A stretch of 64,000 nucleotides of DNA, from contig QEYB01001360.1 of NCBI GenBank assembly GCA_017562135.1, positions 1 to 64,000 of the forward strand, read 5' to 3'. This stretch comes from Dipylidium caninum (taxonomy: Eukaryota > Platyhelminthes > Cestoda > Cyclophyllidea > Dipylidiidae). The notes below the pieces were generated by a model. It saw only the letters and a program-made list of their open reading frames with translations. It searched no databases and was not told the origin of the DNA. Both the position numbers and the translations under genes were made by a program. The stretch's first letter is position 1. Each line of letters starts with the position of its first letter. Positions 23,841 through 36,300 of the stretch are shown one piece after another.

Positions 23841-25477
23841 AATACTAACGTCATACATTAAACGACTTGTAGACTTACACCCTTCAGAATTCTGTCTTCC
23901 CTACAAAGAAATAAGTGAAGTTAACTTTTGCGTTTTCGCACCACAAGTCTCCTGCAGCATTATGCTAGTCAGATACGTGCTGTCTATGTTTCAACCCTCC
24001 TCACTCATACAAAATCCACAAATTCGACGTTAATTATTCTATACTTTTATTTTATAATAGATTACGATCAAAAAAAATCATATATGAACAAACCCAATAA
24101 TTTGTCTATAATAATATTAATCAGTAAAATAAAAAGTACTTTTGATTTTATATCGTCCCCTTGCCTTAGATATATTACCTCCTCCAAATTTACCGACTAC
24201 TTGAGAAAGTAGATGTTAAAATTCTAAATGAAGACATATATGTTAACAATAAACCTGAGCAACACTAAGCGACAATCACACCATGAAGTCTATAGCTTAA
24301 CAAAGGACATATGGTTGCGCATTATTGACAAAAAGATTAATGATATTTGAAAGTATGATCACCACATTCTTCACAAATGACGGGGAAATAATTTGAAGAT
24401 GGCATAGTCGTGACGACCGGCTGTAATGAGAGGGACGTCGATGTGGGCAGTTAATTTGTAAGAGTTACAAATCAGGATTTAGATTTTGTAGGCAAAAAAT
24501 GAAAACCATTTCTGAAACTCATGGATGGTCATTAAATGGCGATAACCATAAATTTAGCAAAGTTTTCTTAAAACTCCTAGTGTCGGGCAGGCTTTGCATT
24601 ACCAAACACCAATTCAGAAAGGGCGTACCCAATGGCGCTCTTCCATGCGTCAAACGCACATCAAGTAATTTCGGAAATGGCGCCAAACCCAAGTCGATAA
24701 ATAACCAATTCTCAATAGCCTAAAGAAACAGCTTTTGGAGCATTGTTATAGGAAACTAGTGGCGGCATTTATTTTCGAAACTTAGTTCATTTTTAAGTTA
24801 TTTATTTTTATTTATTTTTATTTACGTTGGCGTAATTTCGCTGGTCAGACGGATGATTTTACCGGCCACAAATAATGTGATAGTAAATAGGAAAAGGAAT
24901 AAAAATTCCCCGAACGAATGCTTTGAAATCATCTCTGTGATTACATCTGCCACTCTTCGCCTCCTCACCATTCATAAGTGAGGGCGAGGTGAAAATATCC
25001 CCCCCATTTACATTTTTTAAGAGAACGAGCTTAAGCCTGCCATGATTTCGCGGTGCCTGATGTCAGTTTTCCTTTCCAAGATACCCCGCTGTATGCGTGT
25101 TATTTCTGTTAGACAAGTGGTGATTTCTCTTTCATCCCTATTTTCCCAAATGGTGAAGTACATTTCGGCGATATTAATTCTGTATCGAAGGACTATTTGA
25201 TCATGAGCATCTATTTTCCTTAATCCTTAGGTCCACTCGAATACCTTTGCGTACAAACAAGATAATATCGGGCTTAAGTGCAGTTAACCCCTGTGTGTTA
25301 TAAGCGATAGGCAGCGGGCTCTTTTCGGACATTTCCATCTTAAGGCACTCCTTTCACCCAATGAAATATAAGCGCGCTCTTGATTGAGTATTCACTTGTA
25401 TGTAGTCAAGACTCCAACCAATGGGAGAACGAGGTACGGCATAGTCAGAAAAGATTAGTCAACTGTTTTCCTCATTT
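23841..25477. other. Intergenic stretch between palindrome and transporter fragment
   Basis: AT-rich sequence with an imperfect TTATTTATTTTTA-type repeat at about 24796-24825. ORFs at 23928-24212 and 24499-24723 have low-complexity composition and no splice or domain support. An ACCAATGGG motif near 25418 and an AAATATAAG motif near 25367 precede the transporter fragment and could be CCAAT-like and TATA-like elements. That assignment is weak. Confidence 0.4.
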
Positions 25478-25798
25478 ATGAATCGACTGATCATGAAACA
25501 AAGGGGCAACTTTCCCGGTACGCTAGTTGTTGCAGCGGGATTTCTTATACACCTTTCTTTCGGATGTATGTATACAACAGGTAATTTGCCTTTCCCTTAA
25601 TCGATACCTAGGTAATATGGTCCCCTACGTCGCGTCGTATGTTGTGAAGGCTTTCGAACCGAATTTCAATAATGGTCTAGTGGTTTGGATGACAGCTGCT
25701 CCTCTAATGGCACAAGGAATATTTATGCCAATTGGTGGAATTTTGGCACCGAAGTTTGGTCTAAGAATGGTGGTCGCAGTCGGCTCAATTATTACTAG
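25478..25798 (+). pseudogene. 5' fragment of an MFS transporter (two exons)
   Basis: Exon 1 is 25478-25580 and exon 2 is 25612-25798, separated by a 31-bp GT-AG intron. The ATG at 25478 is used because the frame is open from there; a second in-frame ATG lies at 25493. The product covers the first two transmembrane helices and the loop with the facilitator motif (GGILAPKFGLRMVV). It matches the start of the complete gene at 29306: both have HLSFGCMYT, then a Gly-Asn-Met and a Pro-Tyr, and FNNGLVVW. The donor at 25799 (GTGAGA) is intact, but no exon matching the second exon of the complete gene is found before 29306. It is therefore a truncated duplicate, or an alternative 5' end spliced over 3.9 kb into 29757. 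The split-codon phase (2 nt left over) would allow that splice. Confidence 0.7.
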
Positions 25799-28700
25799 GT
25801 GAGACGCTGCCCCTATGCTTTAGGTATAATTATTATTTACTTCTGCAGAATTTATCAGTGTGTTCATCTTCAGAAACGAAAATCAGTTTTTGTTTAGCCT
25901 GGTCTTTGTTTCACTGACTGCTATTATCGATCAGCCGTCGGTTGCCATAATGTCTTTTGTCCGATTTTTCTAGTTATTAATTTTTGTAACCGGTTTAAAA
26001 AGTCGCTAGTTGAATGTAATCTCGTTTTTCTTCTTTCGTTATTTTTGTTGGAGCATTTTGTTGCTCTAAGAGCGAATCTTTACACAGATCCAAATGTACA
26101 CTTCCTTCTAAGCAGTTTGTCGCGGACTTGAATTTACGCCTATTTAACGTTTAAACGTTAAACTCCCCGGGTTGAATCTATGGGTCGTAATCAATGGCAC
26201 CGTTTCAGCAAATGCTTAGAAGAACTGACACTCCTAGTCTTGCTATAGTTTATCAATGTTATAACCATACTTTCAGAGAAACATATAACATCCCTAAGAC
26301 CACTGTCGTCTCATTTCAACCTTACTTAAACGACGGAAGTAAGTTATCTTCGGACCGGAAGGATAGGGTAACTTCTCGGGTATTTGCAATTCATTTTCTG
26401 AGCTTTTTCTAAATGTTCGACCACAGCGATAATACGTGAAAACTGCGTATACTTACTTCTTTGAACACCTTGTGCCAAATTCTAAGAACGAAAGTGACTT
26501 GGGCTCTGGTTTATTCTTCATTGAACGCTGGGCGAACGGTCATGTTCTTCAACGGTTTGCATGAGTCACTGGGACATGCTGTCAAATAGGGCATGAAAGT
26601 GCGTTTGTCCTCTGTAGCTGTGACTCATGCTGTCACATGCTGTTGATATCCTTTAGATGACGAGGCCCATCTGTCTAAGCGGCGGTTTATTTACCCCTTC
26701 AAAAGGGAAATGACGATGATTGAAACACTAAGGGATATGGGTGATTGTTTTTTCATGAGTATTTTAGACCTATGAAGTCCGTCCGTGTGCGGGCGACAAA
26801 ATACGAATTTGTTTGGGTAACATCTGAAAGGTAATGTTTTGGTAAATTTGGCGCATTTAATCGACGTACGCGTCTGCTGATTCGCGTACAATATGCTTTT
26901 ACCGCATACAAAATTTATATTCGTCTAACTTTGGTATGGTCGTGTTATATTAGATAGAAAGCTAAATGCGCTTTAACCAACTTATTGTCATTGTCTCGAT
27001 GTTATTATGTAAAAATGATTTTATCGGGTTTATAGCATTGTTTAAAAACGTATTTTACTTATTACATTTGAATAGTATTTCTACACATTCGAAGCTCGAA
27101 AATTCACCTGGAACCAAGATTGCATTATTCTGTTCACTCTTTTGTTACATCGCTTACAGTATTTACCTTAGTCATCTCATTAATGTTTGCGTCTAACGTC
27201 CTCATTAGCCTATTAGTCAGAATACACGTCTATTTGTGGAGGAGAAAGATGAGTTTATGGCACTTATCTACAAGTTATTTTTTCACATTGATATTAGACC
27301 TTTGATCTTATTCTCAATTTAATCGTCCCAATTTCATTAGAACATAGCAGAATTTACTTGAACAACGTACTTCGTTTTAACGTTCTTGATCCATGGATTG
27401 GCTTTTTTCGATATGACTTCAGAACTGATTTTACTTCATCGGTTATTACAGCGGATTTGGGATATTAGACTTTAAAAAAAGATACGGTTCCTCATAAAAG
27501 ACATAAGTGGCATTTTTAATATTGTTTCATGGTACAGGGGTGCAATTAATCTGCCTTCATGAACCGTCATGTTTCGTGTCATCTGGTGTCTTCGATGGCA
27601 ATGCGATCTTGATTTTTCTTAGATTGGATATTTAATTCGCGACTATTACCGTCCTCCATTGTCATCTATTGCATGCAAGAATTGGCGTCCATCTGGTTAG
27701 TGTCAGTAGTTCATTAACGTTTTCAGATTCCTCTAAAAATCCTTGACATACACTAGAGTTTCTTACACAAATGGAATTTTTATTTATTTAATATGTCGGT
27801 TCTCTACTTCTTCCATTTGCTCTGTGTCCCCCAAAATATGTTCCACAATTTTTTTCTGTCGATTGTTCCCATAAACGTTCGACTGCGAAGTGAAATCGTC
27901 TTGATAACAGGAAGGGCCTTCTCCACCTATCTACTCCACTTTAGTGGTAAAAAGTAAATATGGAATTTTTTTCGAATATCGCTTGCCATACTAACATCGC
28001 ATTTTTAATTATATATTTCCGAGCAGTATTCACCACTTGTTTTATCCTTGTAATATTTCGGGTGCATTTTTCAGAAAAAAATTTTGCATTTGTCTCAATG
28101 GTTATCACCGAATAATGTAATGCGGTTTCCCACATGAGACGCATTAATTTTGTGACCACTGTTTTCTCTTTAAAGCATAACTGCATGCGGCTTCCTGGTC
28201 TGGTATTGGAACCTTCTATCGACAATTTAAGTAAATATAATGGCTAACATTTTAAATCCCCTCAACATGATTTTACTTATCCCTTGTGTAACATCGTCTA
28301 GTTTTTAATCTGTAAGCTATATCTGACAGTTCTGTGCTTGGAAATGGTTTTAAGTGCATATGCACTTAGAATTGCTCTACTTAGAAATCTGATTTTCTAT
28401 GCTTTCGACTCCACTTGGCAACAATAAGTTGGTAGTTACCTAACCTGACCTCGTACTAAGGAATTGCAAATTATGATCCTCCTTAGTTTTTTTCCGGCTA
28501 GTCTTATTTCCACTTTCAATAGTTCCAGTAATCGGTGGAGTTCTCGTTTCTGCCATATTTGCTTTACGTCGACTTCACCCTTTACAGAAATTTATACTCG
28601 ACGTTCCCTGCTTGCTGTCTGTTCTTAGCACGCATAATTGTAGCGCTAATTCCTTCCTGATAGTGTTATTAAAGTAATTTGGTAAATGAAAGAAATGCCG

Positions 28701-29217
28701 CAACCTCCCACTTTCTTATCCACTAAATCTTCCCTGTCAAAATGGATACCCTTGTATTACACTTTCTAATTTTTAGGAGTAAAGTAAAACGTCAAGCCTT
28801 AAAAATTAAATAATTACAGCTTTAGTGTTTGTTAAGTAATTACTCGTAATAATCTTGTTCGAAAGAGGATTAAACTAGAAGAGTAAACCTTTGGCCAGGA
28901 TTGGCTATCAGTTCCTCAAATAGACGGTTTTCTATTTTTTATTCAACCTATCAGCAAATTTTCCGCATTCTATAATATGCTGTTTTACCTTGCGCACAAG
29001 GAACTATCTTCCTTGGGGCGTTCATTTCCACGGTAGAATGTTTTTAATTGGGCATTCGCCTTGCTTCAGTCGCGATTTGGCCTTTAGTTTCATGTCTATT
29101 GGCTACGTATTTTGATTGGTCCTGAATGAAATTATGTTTTCATTGGTTAGCCTTGGTGAATTTAATAAAAATTTGTACATCATTAGGCGACCTATCCTGA
29201 CATTGCAATGAGGGACG
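25799..29217. other. Region between the two transporter 5' ends
   Basis: I searched this stretch by eye for continuation of the transporter (GAFMLTYFALQYGF-like and later segments) and found none. ORFs such as 26194-26412, 26966-27196 and 27941-28225 (-) lack splice context and domain resemblance. The composition is AT-rich and intron-like. The start aligns loosely with the first intron of the complete gene (both have a GATCA...CGACGGTT/CGTCGGTT stretch). Confidence 0.5.
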
Positions 29218-29218
29218 T

Positions 29219-29259
29219 CCAATCAGGGGTCAGTTCACCCTTTGCGAGGTATATAGACC
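29219..29259 (+). promoter_or_regulatory. CCAAT and TATA-like elements before the transporter
   Basis: CCAAT occurs at about 29219-29223 and GGTATATAGACC at 29248-29259. The ATG follows at 29306, so a start site about 30 bp past the TATA-like motif would leave a 5' leader of roughly 25 nt. This rests on motif and spacing only. A trans-spliced leader is an alternative for flatworm genes. Confidence 0.35.
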
Positions 29260-29305
29260 ACTGCGCAAAGTGTGTGCTCAGCCGGGATTTACCCCGTTCT
29301 GTATC

Positions 29306-32300
29306 ATGGTGAATAGAGAAACGGTACACGGCGTGTTGAACGTCATAGCTGGATTTATGATCCATCTGTCTTTCGGTTGCATGTACACAATCGGAAATAT
29401 GACCCCTTACCTTGCTTCCTATGTGGCAAAGTATATTAATGCGGATTTCAATAATGGACTCGTTGTGTGGGTATCCGCTTCAGCTCTGGCGGCTCAAGGT
29501 CTATTCATGCCCCTAGGAGGTATTTTGACACCGAAAATAGGCACAAGGCTGGTGGTCATACTTGGATGTCTCATTAACAGGTTAGCTAAGATGGGGCTGT
29601 ACCCCTTGGTATTTAGTTATTTTCATTTCCCCTTTCGCTCCTCGATCAAGTCCAACGACGGTTTCTTCTACACATCTGTCGCTGCATTGGATACTTAAAA
29701 TATCACTGTTTTGAAGTTTTCAACGGTAGTTACATTTTCTTATTTCTCCCTTACAGCGGAGCTTTCATGCTGACATATTTCGCCCTACAATATGGATTCG
29801 TTCTGGTCCTGCTAACCCACCTTATATCCCTCGGTTTGGGTGTCGGCCTTGCCTACTCTGTCGTTATGCAAGCAGCCGCCAGTGTACGTTTATCTGATAT
29901 CCTTTTACCCCAGAGTACCGAACTTTTGTATTTACCGTTAAAGTATTTTCGTCAGTGGCCTTGGCACTACCTTTCTTTATTTTTAAAATATCCCCTTGGT
30001 TACATTTAAGTAACTTAAAGTTCTGCTTTTAGTGGTTCCCCGTTAATGGAGGCTTCATTATCGGCCTTATCGCAGCTGGTTTCGGTTTAGGGGCGCTGGT
30101 CTTCACTCCAATTCAAATGGCATATGTGAATCCGCTTAACCTTCCAGTGAACAGTACAACACGGTAACGGTATTCTTTAACTTAAATGACATATTTCTAA
30201 TGTAAAAGACTATTGCTGTCCCAATCAAGCTTGAATACCTACTGCTTCATTGCCTTCTTAAGATATTTCGACGATGAGGATGTACTAAGGCGCGTACCTG
30301 TTTCCTACTTCGTCATCGGCGGTATAATGTTGGGACTGCAATTTATCGGTTGCCTCATAATACGCAGAAGGCCGGCGCCTAAGGAAGTACATGTTCAAAA
30401 TATTGTGTCTAAAAGTTGCCTCACTATTCCTCTTATCAGACTTAGCAGATATTATTTCCATCCCTTTATCTTTTTAGGAACCTACTGCTGAATTGAGGCA
30501 AACGAAAGAGTAAGTTTCATTGCCTTGCACATTTGCAATTCCGAATTACCTTTCGTTCTTTCAATATTCTTAAGACTGACTTTTGTACGTGTTGGTTCAT
30601 GTCATCGTCAGTTCTTCGTGATGGATAGCACTAGACTACCGTATCATTTCACATCCTTGGACGTAAATTATGTTCCTTTCGGCCTTGAATCGTGCTCACT
30701 ACATTTCTAAGTTTTGGTATAACGACTGTTTGGATGTTTGGGTTTGGACATGTGTTGCCTTACTATCAATCCTTTTTGGGCTCGGTTAAAAGATTTTTTG
30801 CCTTACATAGATCGTGGTTAATTGCTTTACTGAATGGGCCAGCTACCATGTTGTCTGTGTATTCCTTCAACCATATTTTTATTTTAACAACATTTTGACA
30901 TCTTTATGAAGGGTTGGCGATGCGTTACTGGAGTCCGAAAGCAATCAGAAAGAGGTTGGTATTAACGAGTAAGTAATAATACTTTAACTAGGTCATATTC
31001 ATTTAGACTTTCAGTGGCAAAATTAGGTCCCGTTTAGGTGTTATCGTGGAAGAAGAACTTTGCTTTTACTTAGGGGAATTTTCTCTTATGAGTTCAAAAT
31101 TTCAACATGATTTTTTTGTGAACTTTTGCTCACATGTAGTTGGATTCATGGCAATAAGTGGTTTTATTTACGCTTTAATGTATTTAGGCGAGGAGAAAAT
31201 GATTAGAGAAACTTCTCTGCCCCTTATTTAAAGTATTCTTGTAATATTGCTTCATCGTATTTTGTTTCCTATATGCTTGATTTTTCTCATTCTAAATTAG
31301 AGAAGTTAATATGTCGGCCAAAGAAACTCTCAAGTGTAGGTACTTTTACTTTCTCTGGCTTCTCATGTTCTGCAACATCATTCCCATTACTTTAATCACT
31401 TCGGCCTACAAGGTAAGTATTTTACTTTGTCTAGAATATAATCGACGCTAGAAATTGTGCATTTCATGAGGACATACGAGATTTAGAGGATTAAGGGAGG
31501 TGCTCAGGCATTTCTAATTATTTGACACGATCATTCGCTCCTAGATCCCATACTTTTCTTGTATTTCTTGTTATTTGATGTGTGAGTGAGGGAGGTAGAT
31601 AGCTTACTTTGATGGTTTGCCCTTTTTGTCTCTAAAATGTCTACTAACTTTCCTTTCTAACTGTAATCCTGTGTATACTGTTTCACTTCTTTCACATCTA
31701 GATTTTTGGTAATAAATATCTAGCAGATGATGTGTACTTGACTACGATCGGTACGCTTAGTTCCCTTTTCAATTGCCTGGGTCGTGTTTTCTGGGGCTAC
31801 TTGGTGGACAAGTTTTCATTCAAGGTAAGACATCGCGTAATAACTTAGCTATGCTCCACTTTTCGGGAGTCTGTCCCTGAATTTGCAAAACATTATTCGT
31901 GTTATCACGCGTGCGAATAAAATTCACGGTAATAACTAGTCAGCGTTTGCAGCATATAAGTGGCACAAGTGTACAACACGCATGATGAAGTCACTTTCTC
32001 TGTCCAGAATTGCTATCATAATTCCCCTTTTATGTCTAGAGTTGTCTTTCGATTAACTTTCAAATCAACTCATTCTCTACCGCCACCTTCCAGTTTTTAT
32101 TAATGTGATGTTTAATATATACTGTTTTTTCTTAAAAACTGGAAAGCTTTTGTTAGCCGAACGGGACATCATCAATGCTTTTTTCGGTGTGTTAATCTTG
32201 GCTGGTCTGTTTCCGACTCCGTTTGATTAAACTGTTTGTTAACTCTTCGAGTATACGCCATATGTCTGTGATGCGTGTGAGGAAAAGAGTTTTGTGACTT

Positions 32301-33056
32301 TATTGTGAGTTACGCAATATTTAAAACTGATTTTATTCTTCACTCGGTTTTTAATGTCTTAATCTCTATCCAGGTTCCTATCGCATGCATGTTAGTGTTG
32401 TGGTCCTTCTCGCTCTTCTGCTTCCCGAATGTCTTCATTTGGGGCGTTACTGTAGGCCGCTACACCTACGGTATTTTCGTCTGCCTCATGTTCTTCTCAA
32501 TGTCTGGCGTTTTTGCTATGATGCCGGCGGCTACTCGTCTTCTCTTCGGCCCTAAAAACATGGCTACTAATTACGGCATGGTCTTCAGCTCATTCGTGAG
32601 TTGCTCATTCCTTTAGGAGAAAAACTATTTTATCCGGTTTTCAAATGCACACATGGGCTCGCCTAAAATTCCGGAAATAGTTTCAGTAAGGTCTGGGTCA
32701 TTGTTCATAATTTAGCATGATTTTCTGTCTTTTTAGTCTATTGGCAGTTGCCTCAGCGCGTTTGCTAGTCAAATGGCTAAAGGCCGTTGGAATCTGCTCT
32801 TCTATGGATCTGCTGGTATCTGCCTTATCGGTTAGTCAGTTTTCTGTAAATTCTTGTGTTCATTTGGGGATTAACAACGTTAGTTGAAATCGTCGAGCTT
32901 TTTCTTCTTCAACATGTTCGATACTAAAATAAAATTTCTTTTCGGTTGCATTTAAATGCAGGCTTGTTCTTTTTGACATGGATCTTCGATCCCAAACTGC
33001 CGAGGCGATTTAGAGTCTTATTCCCGTGTGCCAAACTAGATCGTCGACGTATATAA
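29306..33056 (+). CDS. Major facilitator superfamily transporter
   Basis: Eleven exons: 29306-29580, 29757-29883, 30033-30163, 30263-30386, 30478-30509, 30912-30968, 31301-31412, 31702-31824, 32374-32595, 32737-32830, 32962-33056, all GT-AG and in phase, giving 463 aa with stop TAA. About twelve hydrophobic helices are visible, six before and six after a charged loop encoded by the 32- and 57-nt exons. Facilitator motif A lies between helices 2 and 3 (GGILTPKIGTRLVV) and a related one in the second half (GRVFWGYLVDKFS). The pattern is closest to the oxalate/formate antiporter-like (OFA) and monocarboxylate-type branches; the substrate cannot be read from sequence. The 57-nt exon (acidic, from 30912) has a weak acceptor (TTATGAAG) and is symmetric, so it may be alternative. 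No exon appears broken. Confidence 0.88.
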
Positions 33057-33306
33057 ACTTGTCGTTTCGGTACCTCTTGTCGAGTCGCAACATAATTGAT
33101 TCCCCCACCGAACGCAGTAACAAAGCAGATACTCTCCCTCACCCGTATTCTTTCCCTTGTGTCATCCCCCCTCCCCTTCTCCCCGATTTTTCAAATAGCA
33201 GCCTGTTCGAAGCATACTTTGGCATACTTTTACAAAGAATATATGTACGTTACGTTAGTTCTGTACTTTTGAGACATTGTTTCGCTGATTGTCGGGAAAG
33301 AGTGGA

Positions 33307-33312
33307 AATAAA
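33307..33312 (+). terminator. Polyadenylation signal AATAAA
   Basis: The canonical hexamer lies 250 bp past the transporter stop codon, with GT-rich sequence downstream (GGGTAGTTTGGG near 33357). It is the first AATAAA after the stop and the likely 3' end of the transcript. Confidence 0.55.
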
Positions 33313-36300
33313 GCACCATTTTCCCGTGAGGGCTGTCGACTTTTAGGGGTCATTCATGGGTAGTTTGGGCGCCACGACCGTCGAGACCTGCGGATTGGGC
33401 TACGGGCCTCCGGATCACGCTGTTATATATGCCAGTGTAAAACTTGCGCAATTATAATAGTCACTACATTCTCAAATGGCTCACTTACGCCCTCTTGTGA
33501 GTTGGAGTAAATTTACTGTCCTCTCACTCTCCTCTGGGTTTTTTTGAGTTCTTGCCATCCCGTCCATCAGATCACATCGTCTTTAGATTTGAAGTGTATG
33601 GCGTGGACGGCATAGTAATTTTATTTTCAGCAGGTACGTGGGTGAGGCGCCCGCCACATTTACATGACTGAGAGATGAATTCCTCTGTTGTATTTGTACG
33701 CATGTCATTTTTAACAGCACACGATGCATATTTTAGGCCATTTTTCACATCGATGCCTTCCAGATAAACCTTTCGACGAGTAAGTCATCTCTATAGGATA
33801 AATGGACTATTATCCAGTTCTAAAAGTATTAATAAGTACGATTTTTATTTATGGATGAATTCTTATAGTTCACTGCAAATATAATTGCTTCAACGCGTTC
33901 TCGTTGCTTCGAAGTGAGTGTTCCAACGCTTAGATGCTAGATGATTTGGGACATTTCGACTCTCACGGTTATGGTCGCACATGCTATATCATGATATACA
34001 CGTTTCGTGTTTGTGCTACAAGCGTGGACTAAACCGTCCGGGCATAGTCTACTTTTAGCCGTCTAACTCAATGTCATTAGCCTCGGAAGACTTGCGTAAA
34101 AAATGCAATGAATACGGAACGCCTGAACCGTTGGCACCAGCTATTGCCGAGTTCTCATTTCATTGTGTCACACCCTACAAGAGTCTTGGATGAGATGGCG
34201 TTTGTATTCTACCTCATGGAGACCTCTTCGTCGGCCTATAATTAGTAATTTGGTATTATTCTTATCAGAGCATATTTCTTGTTACCTTGCGTAGTAGGAG
34301 ACACTTTATGACCGAAAAACGAAATTGCTTAGTCTCCCACCATTTCACAATTACCACGGCCGAGCACTAGCATAGGACATACTTAGTATCAGAGCATGCA
34401 ACATTTGGGACATCGTGTCAAGCCGTGTTTGTCCACCAATCCGCTTACTTCAAACAATCCGACACTAGCGAAATTTGACTTCATCTTTACTTCTTCACCC
34501 GTTCCAACTTCCTGTTTTGATGAAATGTTAATTTACTGAGAGGAATTTTCAAAAACAGACCGACTGGATATTTGGCCTGAGATCATATTAGGCCCTGGCA
34601 TTAAGGGACCGGTGTTTGACTCTCGCAGGTTTGCGACAAATGTCAGTATTTGAGGTTCAGTAAACCGACGAGTGGTGCAATTTATATTTCAACTAGACCA
34701 TTTCTGGCCATGTTCCGGAAAGACTGCAACAATCATATCATTTCAGGAGTTGATAAATTACATGAACTTTTAGCGGTATGGCCCGAAAATGCGTGCCTGC
34801 CTCAGTGACGTTTCCAAGGCCTGGAAAGAGGGTTCACATTCCTCCAGGAGGCTGTAAATCTTGCGATTCTTGTGGAGTCGCTCGCAAAAGTGTGCCAAGA
34901 AGTGCAAGTAATCTTGGTATACACCACCATCCTACTTCGGCTCTTCCTACATCCTTTTACTGTAATATCTTTAGCTGGTCTGATCTCATCCAGACTTCTT
35001 TGGGATTCTGGCAAGCTCTCTCGATCAACGACCCGATCAGTCTATTCATCCGATTTAGGGCTAATGGGATGGAAATCATTATTACGGCATTACGGCACTG
35101 TACTCTCGAACCAAGTCAACTCAATTGTATTCGCCTTCATCGAACCTGTGTCGACGTGGATGGAGAATAACTTACGCATACCTGTGCATTCACGTGCCTG
35201 CCTCCATTGGGTATAGCACAGCGGCTGTAGTAATTTTATCACCGTATTAAGTCAAACAATCGTTTGAATCGCATACAGGCTGTTATAAAGTTGAATCGTA
35301 GAGGAGATCCTGACCACACCCAAAGGCTACCCTATCGGTTACTTAACTGGAGCCTTACAAGATGGGAATTCACTCGACAGGCGGCAAAACCTCAAGATCT
35401 CTCCGACACCTAGGCGTTATGAAATAAGTCTAAGGGGAACTGTTAACATATATGGATGATGAAAAGATATAATAAGGCAGAAGCGGAGGGAAAATTTATC
35501 CTGTGGTTGAGATTATCATGTATTTTAGCACATGCCACAGCACAACATGAAGACGGCAGCAGGTCCCTGAACTTAGAGTCCTCATTTCACTTATATGCGC
35601 CAATGGTTGACATTGATCCATGCTGCTGTTCTCCCTTTGTACTGAACCGGGGAATCAAACTGTACTGCCCTATGTTAAGTGCAATTCAGCATAAAGGCAT
35701 TGACATAAGACAAAACAGCTCGTAAGTCAAAGACTCTTGGTGCGTCATGACCGTGACTTAATGCGAAGTCGATCCCTCAATTCTCAAGATTACCCTCTTC
35801 CTCCTATATCCTGACCGATCAGAATTTGGCAGATACTACATTTTAGTATAAATTCACGCAGAGTGGACTCTTCCACCGTTCCTTTCAGTGGAGCAATATC
35901 GGCCATCCTTACTCAGTACAAGTCCGGAAACTCTAAGACCACAAAACATACTTTTCATGTTGTAATGAGAAAAGGTTTTCAACCTCTAGATCAGCCACCT
36001 AGGCTGGCCAAGTAAGGCAGGTTAATGGCAGGGAAGAATGCCAAATTAGTTCATTACACCTAGTGAGGTCTGTTGATCTGTAGGCGTCTTGGCCAGATGG
36101 AGAACTGTTTGTCATTACGTTCTGCGACGCTGAATGTAAATAACCAAATAGCCATCATCCAGAAGGTTAAAAAATAGGATTCGCTTGTTTATACCTCTCC
36201 GGTCATGAGGAGCGTAGACACCCGGAGAGAAATGTTTTAGTATCATCTACGGTTTGCGTAAGCTCATTTGGCGCCTCTCGTAAAATTTTCACCACCTGCC

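Noticed and set aside
34780..34900. Minus-strand segment with LLEECEPSFQALETSLRQAR, resembling a block that follows the reverse transcriptase in Gypsy elements
   Set aside because: A single short match without any neighbouring catalytic motif (no YVDD, no RNase H core).
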